Under the pieces are notes generated by a model. The model was not told the origin of the DNA, did not search any database, and saw only the letters and a list, made by a program, of their open reading frames with translations. The translations under genes were made by a program, and so were the position numbers. DNA of 64,000 bases, from the NCBI RefSeq assembly GCF_963677845.1, contig NZ_OY782498.1:1991518-2055517 (forward strand), in the 5' to 3' direction. Below are positions 49,007 to 58,825 of this stretch, one piece after another. The number at the start of each line of letters is the position of its first letter. Within the stretch, counting starts at the first letter, position 1. The stretch comes from an uncultured Pseudodesulfovibrio sp. GTDB taxonomy: Bacteria; Desulfobacterota; Desulfovibrionia; Desulfovibrionales; Desulfovibrionaceae.

Positions 49007-51331
49007 ATGACTCTCATGCGCCAGAAGTTTACCATCACCGGGCAAGTACAAGGCGTCGGATTTCGACCCTTCGTCTATCGGACCGCTTTGAACAATAACG
49101 TCTCAGGCACGGTCAACAATTCCTCCGCAGGTGTTCTCATCGAAATTCAGGGAACCCCGGAACAAGTCACCGGCTTTTCCGAAGAACTGGCCGAAAAGCT
49201 GCCACCCTTAGCCAAAATCATCAGTCTGGATTGTGAAGACCTGCCAATCGTGGATAACGAAAAGAATTTCACGATTCTCAAATCCACCGGCGGGAAAGGC
49301 CACTCCGTCCTTATCAGCGCAGACGTCGCCACCTGTCAGGATTGCCTGAACGACATGGCAGACCCGACCAACCGTCGATATAGATATCCGTTCACCAACT
49401 GCACCAACTGCGGGCCCCGTTACACAATCACTCGATCAATACCATATGATCGCCCCCAAACGTCCATGGCCTGCTTCCCGTTATGCGATGACTGTCTGAA
49501 AGAGTATGAAGATCCACTTGACCGCCGGTTTCATGCGCAACCAAATGCCTGCCCAGATTGCGGCCCTACGGTCTGGCTCGCAAATAAAAAATGTTCAACC
49601 ATTGCTGAAGGTGACGAAGCGCTCAAACTCCTTGCGACAGAACTTGCCAAAGGAAAGATTGCAGCTGTCAAAGGACTTGGCGGTTTCCATCTTGTCTGCG
49701 ACGCCATGGCAAATGAAGCTGTAACGACTTTACGCCAACGCAAACATCGCCCGGACAAGCCACTGGCCGTCATGGTCCCAACCATGGACCATGCTCGCCA
49801 ATTGGCCGACATCATCCCGGCAGAAGAGAAATGGCTGACCGGATTGCACCGTCCCATCGTACTCGCTGCCAAACACACGCCGTTTCCATTGGCAAAACAA
49901 GTCGCACCAGATACAAATTTCGTTGGGATAATGCTTCCCTACACCCCGCTGCACCACATCCTACTGAATGATTTCACAGTTGCCACACCACACAATATTC
50001 CGGCTTTGGTCATGACTTCCGGTAACATGAGTTCCGAACCGATCAGTCTGGGCAATAAAGAAGCCTTTGAACGACTCAACGACATTGCTGATATTTTCCT
50101 CTTTCACAACCGGGACATTCTCATCCGCACAGACGACTCCGTGGTCCGCGTAAACCAAGCCACCGACAACCCAATTTTTATGCGCCGTGCACGAGGATTT
50201 GTTCCCGCGCCCGTTTTCATCCCGGAAAAAGGTCCTACAGTTTTGGGCATGGGGCCCGAATTGAAATGTACCATGACCCTGACCAAGGGCGATCAGGCTT
50301 TCACCAGTCAACACATTGGCAACATGTCCAATCTGGAGACGTTGGAATTCCACAAGGAAATCCTGACCCATTTACAAGATATCCTTCAGGTGAAACCGGA
50401 GCTGATTGTCCGTGATTTACACCCGGATTACATGACATCCACTCTGGCCGAGGACATTGGCAAGGAACTGGGTATTCCCGTAGCAACATTGCAACATCAT
50501 TACGCCCATATTTATGCCAACCTTGCCGAGAATAAACACACTGGCCCCGCCATCGGGCTGGCCCTCGACGGCACAGGCTACGGCGAAGACGGCACCATTT
50601 GGGGCGGCGAATGTCTCATGGTCATGCCCGAAGAACTGGAACACCAACGATTGGCCCATTTTTCCCGCATCCGACTGCCCGGCGGAGAGGCTGCGGTCAA
50701 GGAACCATGGCGTATAGCTCAGGCCGCACTCTGGGAACTCGGCATCAAGGAGCCGGGGAAATACCAATGGCCATGGCTCAAATATTTTGAAGCCCAAAGC
50801 CGTTTCCTGCCGCAAATTCTGTCAAAGGGCATCAATGCACCCGAGACATCCAGTTGCGGTCGGTTGTTTGATGGCGTAGCCGCACTTTGTGGACTGGTCG
50901 ACACCATCAGCTATGAAGGCCATGCCGCCATCCTACTGGAAAAAGCACAGGATATGTCTGAAACTGGAGCTTATCCTTGTCCACTCCAATCCGACGACCC
51001 CGTTTCCTTGAACACACTTTCTCTGGTACACGCTGTACTGGAAGATCTGGAAAACACGGTGCCTGTTTCCATTATCGCCCGTCGATTCCACCGAGGGCTG
51101 ATTAACGGCCTGACAGAAATGGCTTATTCATTTTCCATGGTGTTGGATATCCATCACGTGGCCCTGTCCGGCGGCGTAATGCAAAACCTGACGCTTGCCA
51201 CGGAATTACCGCAGGCCCTTGAAAATGTAGGGTTGATTCCATTGGTACACCGCCAGCTTCCACCCAATGACGGATGTATTTCCCTCGGCCAAGCGGTCTG
51301 GGGACAAAGGAAGCTCCTCCTCAAATCATAA
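49007..51331 (+). CDS. hypF: Hydrogenase maturation protein HypF (carbamoyltransferase)
   Basis: 774 residues from ATG 49007. Order: acylphosphatase domain (GQVQGVGFRPFVYR), two zinc-finger pairs (CQDC..CTNC and CDDC..CPDC), YrdC-like domain (KGLGGFHLVCDA, KHRPDKPLAVM), and the Kae1-like C-terminal domain with HHYAHIYANLAE and VALSGGVMQN. With HypE it makes the CN ligands of NiFe hydrogenases from carbamoyl phosphate. No other hyp gene is adjacent. Confidence 0.96.
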   Translation: MTLMRQKFTITGQVQGVGFRPFVYRTALNNNVSGTVNNSSAGVLIEIQGTPEQVTGFSEELAEKLPPLAKIISLDCEDLPIVDNEKNFTILKSTGGKGHSVLISADVATCQDCLNDMADPTNRRYRYPFTNCTNCGPRYTITRSIPYDRPQTSMACFPLCDDCLKEYEDPLDRRFHAQPNACPDCGPTVWLANKKCSTIAEGDEALKLLATELAKGKIAAVKGLGGFHLVCDAMANEAVTTLRQRKHRPDKPLAVMVPTMDHARQLADIIPAEEKWLTGLHRPIVLAAKHTPFPLAKQVAPDTNFVGIMLPYTPLHHILLNDFTVATPHNIPALVMTSGNMSSEPISLGNKEAFERLNDIADIFLFHNRDILIRTDDSVVRVNQATDNPIFMRRARGFVPAPVFIPEKGPTVLGMGPELKCTMTLTKGDQAFTSQHIGNMSNLETLEFHKEILTHLQDILQVKPELIVRDLHPDYMTSTLAEDIGKELGIPVATLQHHYAHIYANLAENKHTGPAIGLALDGTGYGEDGTIWGGECLMVMPEELEHQRLAHFSRIRLPGGEAAVKEPWRIAQAALWELGIKEPGKYQWPWLKYFEAQSRFLPQILSKGINAPETSSCGRLFDGVAALCGLVDTISYEGHAAILLEKAQDMSETGAYPCPLQSDDPVSLNTLSLVHAVLEDLENTVPVSIIARRFHRGLINGLTEMAYSFSMVLDIHHVALSGGVMQNLTLATELPQALENVGLIPLVHRQLPPNDGCISLGQAVWGQRKLLLKS

Positions 51332-51341
51332 AGGAGAAACC

Positions 51342-52088
51342 ATGCAGACAATCCGCACTTTTTCGGTTGCGATCATGCTCATCCTGTTCACCCCGGCACT
51401 TCTTATGGCCGGGACAAAATGCACCCCGCTTGTTCTATCTGAAATCCATGTAGAAGAAGAGACCGCCGGTTTCATCGTGGACACCCGCTATCCTGTTCTC
51501 TGTGCAAAGACCGCCAATCGCACCCTCCGCGATTGGGTAGGGCATCGCCTATTCGATTTCAAAAAATTCGATCCTGACCATGATTTATCAGAATTCCCGC
51601 ACAAATATGAAATGACCATGAACTATAGTGTCTGGCCTGCTGCGTCTGAACGATTCGCATCAGTCAAACTCGATGTCGACGTCTACTCAGGCGGAGCCCA
51701 CCCCAACCATTGGCCCATGACATGGGTCTTCGACATGACAAACGGCACAACCATCACATTGGAAGAACTTTTCACGGACATGGATACGGCACTTCCCGCT
51801 GTTTCTTCCATGTGCCGCGCCGTTCTATTGCGCACCCTTGGCCCGGAACTCAAAGACATGATATTTTCTGGTACCAAACCGCTGGAAGAAAACTTTTCCC
51901 GATATATCCTTAATGACCAAGGCATTATTTTTATTTTCCCACATTATCAGGTGGCTCCCTATTCATCAGGCGAACAGGTAGTGACCATTCCGTATGCACA
52001 TATCACGGAATATTTCACTTCTACGACCAACCAAAAGCTGGGACTCGCCCTTCCACCAACCACCAAAAAGATTGTTCCCGAGATATAA
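51342..52088 (+). CDS. Exported DUF3298-type protein
   Basis: 248 residues with a signal peptide (~1-23, ending LLMAG). YSGGAHPNHWPMTWVFD (~128-144) and the C-terminal YQVAPYSSGEQVVTIPY match the DUF4163/DUF3298 pair seen in RsiV-like anti-sigma factors, here without a cytoplasmic or membrane anchor. Probably a periplasmic protein that may bind a ligand. AAAGGAGAAACC ribosome site; it follows hypF by 10 bp. Confidence 0.78.
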   Translation: MQTIRTFSVAIMLILFTPALLMAGTKCTPLVLSEIHVEEETAGFIVDTRYPVLCAKTANRTLRDWVGHRLFDFKKFDPDHDLSEFPHKYEMTMNYSVWPAASERFASVKLDVDVYSGGAHPNHWPMTWVFDMTNGTTITLEELFTDMDTALPAVSSMCRAVLLRTLGPELKDMIFSGTKPLEENFSRYILNDQGIIFIFPHYQVAPYSSGEQVVTIPYAHITEYFTSTTNQKLGLALPPTTKKIVPEI

Positions 52089-52153
52089 TTGATACAAACC
52101 GCGAAAGTAGGTAATAGGAGAGCATAGTACTCACTTTTTTCAAAGGAGCCCTC

Positions 52154-52312
52154 GTGGAACTGCTTCGTATCATCATTTCCGTACTTATCCCACCCATCGG
52201 TGCTTTTCTGAAAGTCGGCCTTGGCCTACAATTCTGGGTCAACCTGTTACTGACTCTTCTCGGCTACTTCCCCGGTCTGGTGCATGTCATCTGGTTGTTG
52301 TCCAGAAAATAA
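52154..52312 (+). CDS. YqaE/Pmp3-family membrane peptide (52 residues)
   Basis: Too short for most gene finders. GTG start at 52154 with AAGGAG five bases upstream; TAA at 52310-52312. Two hydrophobic helices, LRIIISVLIPPIGAFLKVGL and VNLLLTLLGYFPGLVHVIWL, joined by a short loop, match the UPF0057/Pmp3 family, which affects membrane potential or stress tolerance in some bacteria and yeast. Last gene of the DUF362-hypF run; a terminator follows. Confidence 0.9.
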   Translation: MELLRIIISVLIPPIGAFLKVGLGLQFWVNLLLTLLGYFPGLVHVIWLLSRK

Positions 52313-52317
52313 CAAGA

Positions 52318-52353
52318 AAAAGGCCCGGCGTTATAACACTCCGGGCCTTTTTA
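52318..52353. terminator. Bidirectional intrinsic terminator
   Basis: GGCCCGG and CCGGGCC around a 12-nt loop, with A-run before and T-run after. It separates the YqaE gene and the opposing aminotransferase gene. Confidence 0.9.
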
Positions 52354-52387
52354 ATGACGACATACACCCTCTTGGGGTATTCAAAAA

Positions 52388-53527
52388 TTACAGTTTTTTC
52401 AATTCAACTTCAAGCGCAGCCAGATACTCGGTAAGCATATCAGGGGTAATATCTCCCATGTGACCGATTCGGATAATCTGACGCTTACCCTCTTTTTCCA
52501 ACTGGACATTCAGCTTTCCGTAACCGGGGTCCATCAGATACCCTTCTTCCCGCAAGGCTTCCTTCACACCGCCCTTGAGTTGGGCCTGTGTCACGCCTTC
52601 AGGACAAATGACGGTGGACATGGTCACGGACCGATACCCTTCCGGCACGAACATCTCGAAACCATCCAGACCGGCCACCCATTCTTCAACCATACCCCGC
52701 ATCTGAATATGACGGGCAAAGCGATTATCCACGCCTTCCTCATTAACGATTCGATCGAGCTGCACAGCCATCTGATTGGCGAGCGTGCCATTGGGTGTGG
52801 TTAAAGTCTGATTTTTCCGAGCACAGGCAAGCTGACGGGTGATGTCGTGCGCATGGCCCTTGTTGGTCACACGAGCAGCCTTTTCCTCGGCCTCTCTGGA
52901 CACGAATCCGATACCGAACCCGGCAGGTAAAGCCAAAGACTTCTGTGTGGCGGTCACATATATGGCCGCTCCAGAATTCGACAAATCCAGATCAGCTCCG
53001 CCAAAAATGGACACTCCGTCAACCAAAGGCATGGCGTCATATTGACGAATAAGCGCACACACAGCCTTCATGTCGTTCGTAACACCGGTAGAAGTCTCGT
53101 TATGCGTAAAAGAAACCACATTCGGCCGCAGGTCTTTGAGCTTCTGTTCCAGCACATTCAAATTGATGGGCTGACCATACTCAAATTTGAGATTCGTGGA
53201 CTGCTTTCCGTTGGCAACGGCGATCGTATGATAATGGTCACCAAATGCTCCGACAGACACGTTAAGCAGGGTTTCATCATCAGCGACCAGAGAACGAATA
53301 GATGCTTCCATGGCAGAAGATCCAGACCCCAAAACAAGAATCGGTTCGTAGTCGTCACCACATCCGGCCAGTGTTCGCAGATGCTGACGAATAGGACCGA
53401 AACGCAATTCATTCTCACTGTCGCGATGACCAAATTCCGGCAACATTGCCGCAGCCTTGACGTCGTCACGAATATAGGTGGGACCGGTGATAAAAAGCTT
53501 GAGTGGGGCGAATTTAGACAGGCTCAT
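52388..53527 (-). CDS. Class V aminotransferase (alanine/serine-glyoxylate type)
   Basis: 379 residues. PLP-lysine motif TATQKSLALPAGFG (~195-208) and Asp in MPLVDGVSIFGG. The N-terminal FITGPTYIRDDV and the tail GHMGDITPD are typical of the alanine-glyoxylate/serine-pyruvate group. The ATG at 53527 has GAGAGG upstream. Divergent, 203 bp away, from the FAD/Fe-S oxidoreductase. The nearby oxidase may make glyoxylate, but the substrate is not shown. Confidence 0.87.
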   Translation of the reverse strand: MSLSKFAPLKLFITGPTYIRDDVKAAAMLPEFGHRDSENELRFGPIRQHLRTLAGCGDDYEPILVLGSGSSAMEASIRSLVADDETLLNVSVGAFGDHYHTIAVANGKQSTNLKFEYGQPINLNVLEQKLKDLRPNVVSFTHNETSTGVTNDMKAVCALIRQYDAMPLVDGVSIFGGADLDLSNSGAAIYVTATQKSLALPAGFGIGFVSREAEEKAARVTNKGHAHDITRQLACARKNQTLTTPNGTLANQMAVQLDRIVNEEGVDNRFARHIQMRGMVEEWVAGLDGFEMFVPEGYRSVTMSTVICPEGVTQAQLKGGVKEALREEGYLMDPGYGKLNVQLEKEGKRQIIRIGHMGDITPDMLTEYLAALEVELKKL

Positions 53528-53730
53528 GGCGTATCCTCTCACTATGGATGTAGAACAAAAAAGATAAAAAAGGGTCGTCGTTCAGTATACCGGAGAGTGT
53601 GCAATGTCCAGAAACGACACCAATGAATGACACCAATTTTTCATATTTTCCTTGTGCCCCAACGCTTGCCATTCGAGAGAAAAGCACTTACTTACTCTCT
53701 CTTCACCAATTTCCCATGGAGTAATAAGAC

Positions 53731-56700
53731 ATGGCTCAGCTCGGACCCCACATTTCAATATCAGACGAACAGCTCATCACCCGCGCCCTGGGCGTGGTAG
53801 AGATGGAGCAATATGCACACTGGCCCGAGGATGTAAAAAAACTCGCCGCCAATCTCGCCGCCGAACTTTTTCTGGTGCGCTATAATCCGTTCATCGACGC
53901 CTCACTGGTAAAAAAATCAGTTGCTCGTCGGCTGAATATGTCCAGGCCTTCTCTCGACAAGGAATTCGGTACCATCCTAACCAAAGGGATCGAACTTTTC
54001 TGGGAACGCTATGACCGGGAAATCGCCTTTCGAGAACGGATCATTGAGCAACTTAAGCACTTCATGCCCGAAAACGGCATTGGTGACGCACCGCACTCCC
54101 GTGTTGAATCGGCCACCGACGCCACCGACCTGCGCATGGAACTGCCCATGCTCGTCCTCTTTCCCGAAACCGAAGCGCAGATTCAGGGCATCGTCAAACT
54201 CGCCAATGAAATGCACTTCGGCATTATCCCGCGCGGTGGCGGCACCGGAGCAACTGGCGGCGCCATTCCGGCAGAAGCTCGCTCCGTCATTCTGTCCCTG
54301 ACTCGATTCAAGGATATTCTGGATGTTGATCAAGAGAATCATATCCTGACATTGGAATCCGGGGTCATTACGCTAAACGCCATTCAAGCGGCTGCCAAAA
54401 AGGATGTCCTTTTCACTGTTGATCCGGCTTCCAAGGCTGGTTCTTCCATTGGCGGCAATATTTCCGAAAACGCCGGTGGCCCGTTCGCTTTTGAATATGG
54501 CACCACCATCGACAACATCCTGAGCTACCGGATGGTCAAACCAGACGGTTCGCTCATCGAAGTCCGCCGCAAGGACCACCCGCGCCACAAAATTTATGAA
54601 GGTGAAACTGCGACCTTTGAAATCTTCGATGCAAACGGACACAAAATCGACACTGTTGAACTCGACAGCAGCGAAATCCGTGGCAAAGGCCTCGGCAAAG
54701 ACGTGTCCAACAAATATCTGGGAGGGCTGCCCGGCGTACAGAAGGAAGGGACAGACGGCATCATTACCGTGGCCAGATTCATCTGTTATCCGGCACTGAA
54801 AAATTCTCGTGTGCTCTGCCTTGAATTCTTTGGACGTTCCATGCGCAATGCCATGCTCGTCATCAAGGACGTTGTTGCCCTGCGCGATACCATCCGAAAG
54901 GAAGGCGATCTGGTAAAGATTTCCGCCCTTGAAGAATTCGGCCCCAAATACGTACAGGCCATCGACTACCAAACCAAGTCTACCCAGTACGAAGGCAATC
55001 CGATTTCCGTCCTCATTCTGCAACTGGACTCCGACGACAAAGAGGCACTTGACGCAGCATGTCAGAATGTGCTGGCCATTGCCCAGCCCTTTGACGGCGT
55101 GGACATCTTTGCAGCCCGTGACGACAAGGAAGGCGAACTGTTCTGGGAGGACCGGCACAAGCTGTCGGCCATTGCCAAACGCACGTCAGGTTTCAAAATC
55201 AACGAAGACGTTGTCATTCCCATGGATGTCATCCCGGAATTCTCCGACTTCCTCGAAGACCTGAACCTCATTTACTTGGCAAAGATATACCGTACGACCC
55301 TTGAAAAAGTCCGCGCCATGACCGGCGTGAACGACGACGATGCTGACATCAGGGAAGCATTTGGTCGCATCGACGATATTTTGAGCGGAAAAGTAACGTC
55401 CCATGACTTTTCCGACACCGAACAGGAGGCTCAATGCCGTTACCTGTTCCTGAAATTGCGCGATTCCTACCCTCGTCTGGACCGCGAAATCAAAGCCATG
55501 TGGCAGGACATGCAGCTTCGGCGCATAGTCATTGCCAACCACATGCACGCAGGCGATGGTAACTGCCACGTCAACCTGCCGGTCAACTCCAACGACCCGG
55601 AGATGCTCGCCTCAGCCCACGAAGCCGCTGAAGTAGTCATGACCAAAGTTTTGGAAATGGGCGGTGAAGTCTCTGGCGAACATGGCATCGGCATCACCAA
55701 GATAGCCTTCCTGAGCGACAAGAAAATCAAGGACTTGTCCGAATACAAGAAGGATGTCGACCCGAACAATATCCTCAATCCGGGAAAGCTCACCGCACGA
55801 AAGCTACCGAGCGTACCATTCACGTTCTCGTTCAACCGGCTCATCAAGGACCTCGACGCCACTGCACTCAAGGACAAGGAAGCCCTCATGGGGCTTTTGA
55901 AAAACATTCAGACCTGTACCCGTTGCGGCAAATGCAAACAGGTCTGCCCCATGTACCTCCCGGCCAAAGGACTTTTATTCCACCCGCGCAACAAGAACAT
56001 CAGTCTCGGCGCGCTCATTGAAGGTATTTACTACTCGCAGGTGCAAACCGGCGAACCGGCTCCTTCGCTCATGGCTGAGCTGCGCAATCTGATGGATCAC
56101 TGCACAGCCTGCGGCAAATGCCAAGCCGCCTGTCCGGTCAAAATTGACTCTGCCGGAGCAGCCCTGTCCATGCGGTCATTCCTCGACTCCAAAAACAAAT
56201 CAGGCCATCAGCTCAAACAAATCGTGTTGCGCAATGTCGCCAAGAATCCGGCGTCCAACCTGCCGGTTGTTGCCAAGTTCCTGTCTGTCGGACAATCCCT
56301 TCAGGATAAGACCTTGGGCATGATACCGGCCCGCTGGCTTTCACGCATCGAATCCCCGATCGTCAAAAGTCGCAGTCCTCACATCGATTTCCGAAATCTG
56401 TTTGAAACTCTGGAGTTGGAAGGTGGCTCAGTCTTCAAAAATCCCAGAGCCGCAAGCGATAACACCGTGCTCTACTTTCCGGGTTGTGGAGGATCACTTT
56501 TCTCCCATTCCATCGGTATGGCCTCGGTCTACCTGCTTCTCAAATCCGGTGTAAACGTGGTCATGCCCGACCACCACATGTGCTGCGGATATCCGTTGCT
56601 CGCCTCTGGTTGTGAAGAAGCATACAAGACCAACCGTCATCGCAACATTCAAGAGTTCCTCGACCTGTTCGTCAAGACCGGCAAGGCTGGCCTCAAGGCC

Positions 56701-57258
56701 ACAACCCTGCTCACGGCCTGCGGAACCTGTCGTGAATCGCTGGAAAGCTACGACTTCACCGGCGAAATGGAAGAACCACTCAAGCAGATGGACGTGGTCC
56801 AATTCCTTATTGAACGCCTGCCTTCCATCCGCCAGTCCGAGTCGATCGTGTACCACGCTGCCTGTCATGCGGAATGGGTGGACGCACCCAAAATCAAGGC
56901 CCCGGAACTGTATCGCACGGCACTGGCCGAACTGACCGGTGCCGATGTAAGTCTCTCACCCGGCTGCTGCGGAGAATCCGGCCTCGGTGCCTTGACTTCA
57001 CCCGGTATTTACAACCGGCTGCGCGAATGCAAACAGGACCAACTCAGTGAGGATCTCGGCCACAACCGGGAAAAACCCATTGTCGTTGGTTGCCCGTCCT
57101 GCAAGGTCGGCATAAAACGATCCATGCTCCAAATGAAACGCCCCAACCGAGTTCTTCATGCTGTGGAGTACTTGGCCGAAGCCGTGGGTGGGAAAAAATG
57201 GAAAAAGGAACTCAAGGACTTGCTCGAAAAAGTTGAACGCAAAGGCGCTGACAACTAA
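53731..57258 (+). CDS. FAD-linked oxidoreductase with two 4Fe-4S and CCG domains
   Basis: 1175 residues. Order: N-terminal helical region (~1-130), FAD_binding_4 (PRGGGTGATGGAIP, ~167; NISENAGGPFAFEYG), FAD-oxidase C domain (MHAGDGNCHVNLPV and EVSGEHGIGITK), two 4Fe-4S motifs CTRCGKCKQVCP (~730) and CTACGKCQAACP (~790), then two cysteine-rich CCG repeats (CCGYPLLASGC and CCGESGLGA). It joins glycolate oxidase/D-lactate dehydrogenase-like and GlpC/GlcF-like parts in one chain, expected to oxidise D-lactate, glycolate or another 2-hydroxy acid and pass electrons to the quinone pool. ATG; the AEC gene follows. Confidence 0.9.
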   Translation: MAQLGPHISISDEQLITRALGVVEMEQYAHWPEDVKKLAANLAAELFLVRYNPFIDASLVKKSVARRLNMSRPSLDKEFGTILTKGIELFWERYDREIAFRERIIEQLKHFMPENGIGDAPHSRVESATDATDLRMELPMLVLFPETEAQIQGIVKLANEMHFGIIPRGGGTGATGGAIPAEARSVILSLTRFKDILDVDQENHILTLESGVITLNAIQAAAKKDVLFTVDPASKAGSSIGGNISENAGGPFAFEYGTTIDNILSYRMVKPDGSLIEVRRKDHPRHKIYEGETATFEIFDANGHKIDTVELDSSEIRGKGLGKDVSNKYLGGLPGVQKEGTDGIITVARFICYPALKNSRVLCLEFFGRSMRNAMLVIKDVVALRDTIRKEGDLVKISALEEFGPKYVQAIDYQTKSTQYEGNPISVLILQLDSDDKEALDAACQNVLAIAQPFDGVDIFAARDDKEGELFWEDRHKLSAIAKRTSGFKINEDVVIPMDVIPEFSDFLEDLNLIYLAKIYRTTLEKVRAMTGVNDDDADIREAFGRIDDILSGKVTSHDFSDTEQEAQCRYLFLKLRDSYPRLDREIKAMWQDMQLRRIVIANHMHAGDGNCHVNLPVNSNDPEMLASAHEAAEVVMTKVLEMGGEVSGEHGIGITKIAFLSDKKIKDLSEYKKDVDPNNILNPGKLTARKLPSVPFTFSFNRLIKDLDATALKDKEALMGLLKNIQTCTRCGKCKQVCPMYLPAKGLLFHPRNKNISLGALIEGIYYSQVQTGEPAPSLMAELRNLMDHCTACGKCQAACPVKIDSAGAALSMRSFLDSKNKSGHQLKQIVLRNVAKNPASNLPVVAKFLSVGQSLQDKTLGMIPARWLSRIESPIVKSRSPHIDFRNLFETLELEGGSVFKNPRAASDNTVLYFPGCGGSLFSHSIGMASVYLLLKSGVNVVMPDHHMCCGYPLLASGCEEAYKTNRHRNIQEFLDLFVKTGKAGLKATTLLTACGTCRESLESYDFTGEMEEPLKQMDVVQFLIERLPSIRQSESIVYHAACHAEWVDAPKIKAPELYRTALAELTGADVSLSPGCCGESGLGALTSPGIYNRLRECKQDQLSEDLGHNREKPIVVGCPSCKVGIKRSMLQMKRPNRVLHAVEYLAEAVGGKKWKKELKDLLEKVERKGADN

Positions 57259-57292
57259 CTCCGACCCAAGTTTGACCCAAAATGTCTGACAA

Positions 57293-57321
57293 GGTAGGCT
57301 CCTGTCCCAAAGGAGCCTACC
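57293..57321 (+). promoter_or_regulatory. Hairpin sequestering the ribosome site of the AEC gene
   Basis: GGTAGGCTCC (57293-57302) is the exact reverse complement of GGAGCCTACC (57312-57321), with a 9-nt loop. The right arm carries the Shine-Dalgarno GGAG and ends directly at the ATG. Folding would block translation. Confidence 0.88.
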
Positions 57322-58272
57322 ATGACAATTTACGCTCGCCTCATTGCATCTATTGCAATTCTGCTCGGCCTGATCTGCTTTGCGGCCTTCCTGCGTCACA
57401 AAGGTTTTGTCCGCGAAGAGCACGGCGGTGTCTTCGCCAAACTGGTCACGCACGCCACTCTGCCTGCCCTCATTTTTGTTTCACTGGCCCGCACGTCCAT
57501 CATGTGGAATGAGGCATGGCTCGCGCTCATCATGTTGATGGCTGAACTGCTTGCGCTTGGTCTCGGTTGGATTGCGGCAAAGGCGCTTCGATTGGATCGT
57601 CCTTCTACCGGGGCCATAATCCTCGTTTCCGGCTTTGGCAGCTCTTCCCTGCTTGGTTACGCACTCATCAGTCAGGTTTTCCCGGGGAACACCGGCGCTA
57701 TGACTGAAGCAGTCATGGTTTCCGAAATCGGCGTCGGTCCGGCACTCTTCACCATCGGCACAATGATCGCCATCTACTATGGCAGTGAGGGCGCATCCCC
57801 AAAGGCCCGTATCAAGGCGGCTTTAGGTTTTTTCCGTTCCCCAATTTTCATCTCCGTGGTAGCCGGACTCATCTGGTCCGCTTTTAAGCTCCCGACAGAC
57901 GGCCCTGTGATGGGCACCATCATGCAGGCTCTCGATGTTACAGGCGCAGCCAACACATTAATGGTCACACTCCTTGTAGGCGTCCTGCTTCATTTCCAAG
58001 ACCTCGGTTCCGTGGCATTGGCAGGTATCGCCGTAGCCGCTAACAAACTTATCCTGAAACCAATCATGATATGGATGCCAACCGTGTTCATGGCTCTTGA
58101 GACATGGGAAGTGCATGTGCTGGTACTGGAAGCGGCCATGCCCTCAGCCTTACTTACTGTGGCTCTATCCCGTACTTATGGATGCAATGCCGGACTGGCA
58201 TCCCGAATGGTCTTCCTGACTACCCTAGCCAGCGGCATTACCATCCCGATCATGTTCAAAATATTGAGTTGA
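57322..58272 (+). CDS. AEC-family permease
   Basis: 316 residues, about ten predicted helices. Family text includes HATLPALIF, LVSGFGSSSLLGYA and the late LEAAMPSALLTVALS. AEC (auxin efflux carrier) proteins in bacteria export or exchange dicarboxylates and lactate-type acids. It follows the FAD/Fe-S gene by 63 bp and may carry its substrate. Its start is masked by a hairpin. Confidence 0.9.
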   Translation: MTIYARLIASIAILLGLICFAAFLRHKGFVREEHGGVFAKLVTHATLPALIFVSLARTSIMWNEAWLALIMLMAELLALGLGWIAAKALRLDRPSTGAIILVSGFGSSSLLGYALISQVFPGNTGAMTEAVMVSEIGVGPALFTIGTMIAIYYGSEGASPKARIKAALGFFRSPIFISVVAGLIWSAFKLPTDGPVMGTIMQALDVTGAANTLMVTLLVGVLLHFQDLGSVALAGIAVAANKLILKPIMIWMPTVFMALETWEVHVLVLEAAMPSALLTVALSRTYGCNAGLASRMVFLTTLASGITIPIMFKILS

Positions 58273-58291
58273 CCCTGTTTTACATTGACCA

Positions 58292-58327
58292 GAGTCCGCT
58301 CAAATGCTTTGTTTGGGCGGACTTTTT
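58292..58327 (+). terminator. Intrinsic terminator
   Basis: A 12-bp stem with one G-U pair (AGTCCGCTCAAA with TTTGGGCGGACT) followed by TTTT, 20 bp after the AEC gene. Confidence 0.85.
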
Positions 58328-58411
58328 CGTTGGAGACACCCATGGACAATAAAAAAAGTATGAAACACGACACAAATTGCACCCCCGCTCACATCCGGGA
58401 AGGGAAATAAG

Positions 58412-58825
58412 ATGCGTGCACTCGGCATTGATTTCGGTCTGAAGCGCGTGGGGCTTGCCGTATCCGACCGTACCGGCACGCTGGTCTCTCCGTTCAAGAC
58501 CATTGTCAGAACTTCACGAAACGCCCTCTTTGACGAACTACAAGAAATCATACAAAATGAATCAATTGAAACCGTTGTGGTCGGTCTCCCCCTCTCTTTG
58601 GACGGAGAAGATACCCTGACCACTCGTCAGGCCCGCAATTTTGCCGAAAGCCTGGGACGACGCATCGAACAGCCTATCCACCTGATGGACGAACGGCTGA
58701 CCTCAGCTGAAGCCGAAGAAGAACTCAACGCCGCCGGTCTCTACGGCAAAAAACGAAAGATGACCCTGGACAGTCAGGCCGCCGTCATCATATTGCGCTC
58801 ATGGATCGAAAGCGGACAATCATAA
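58412..58825 (+). CDS. ruvX: Holliday junction resolvase-like RuvX (YqgF)
   Basis: 137 residues, the usual length. GIDFGLKRVGLAVSD at the N-terminus (first catalytic Asp) and LMDERLTSAEAEEEL (~90-105) are the family motifs of the RNase H-like YqgF proteins, needed for 16S rRNA 5' processing. Its end overlaps mltG by 25 bp. Confidence 0.95.
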   Translation: MRALGIDFGLKRVGLAVSDRTGTLVSPFKTIVRTSRNALFDELQEIIQNESIETVVVGLPLSLDGEDTLTTRQARNFAESLGRRIEQPIHLMDERLTSAEAEEELNAAGLYGKKRKMTLDSQAAVIILRSWIESGQS

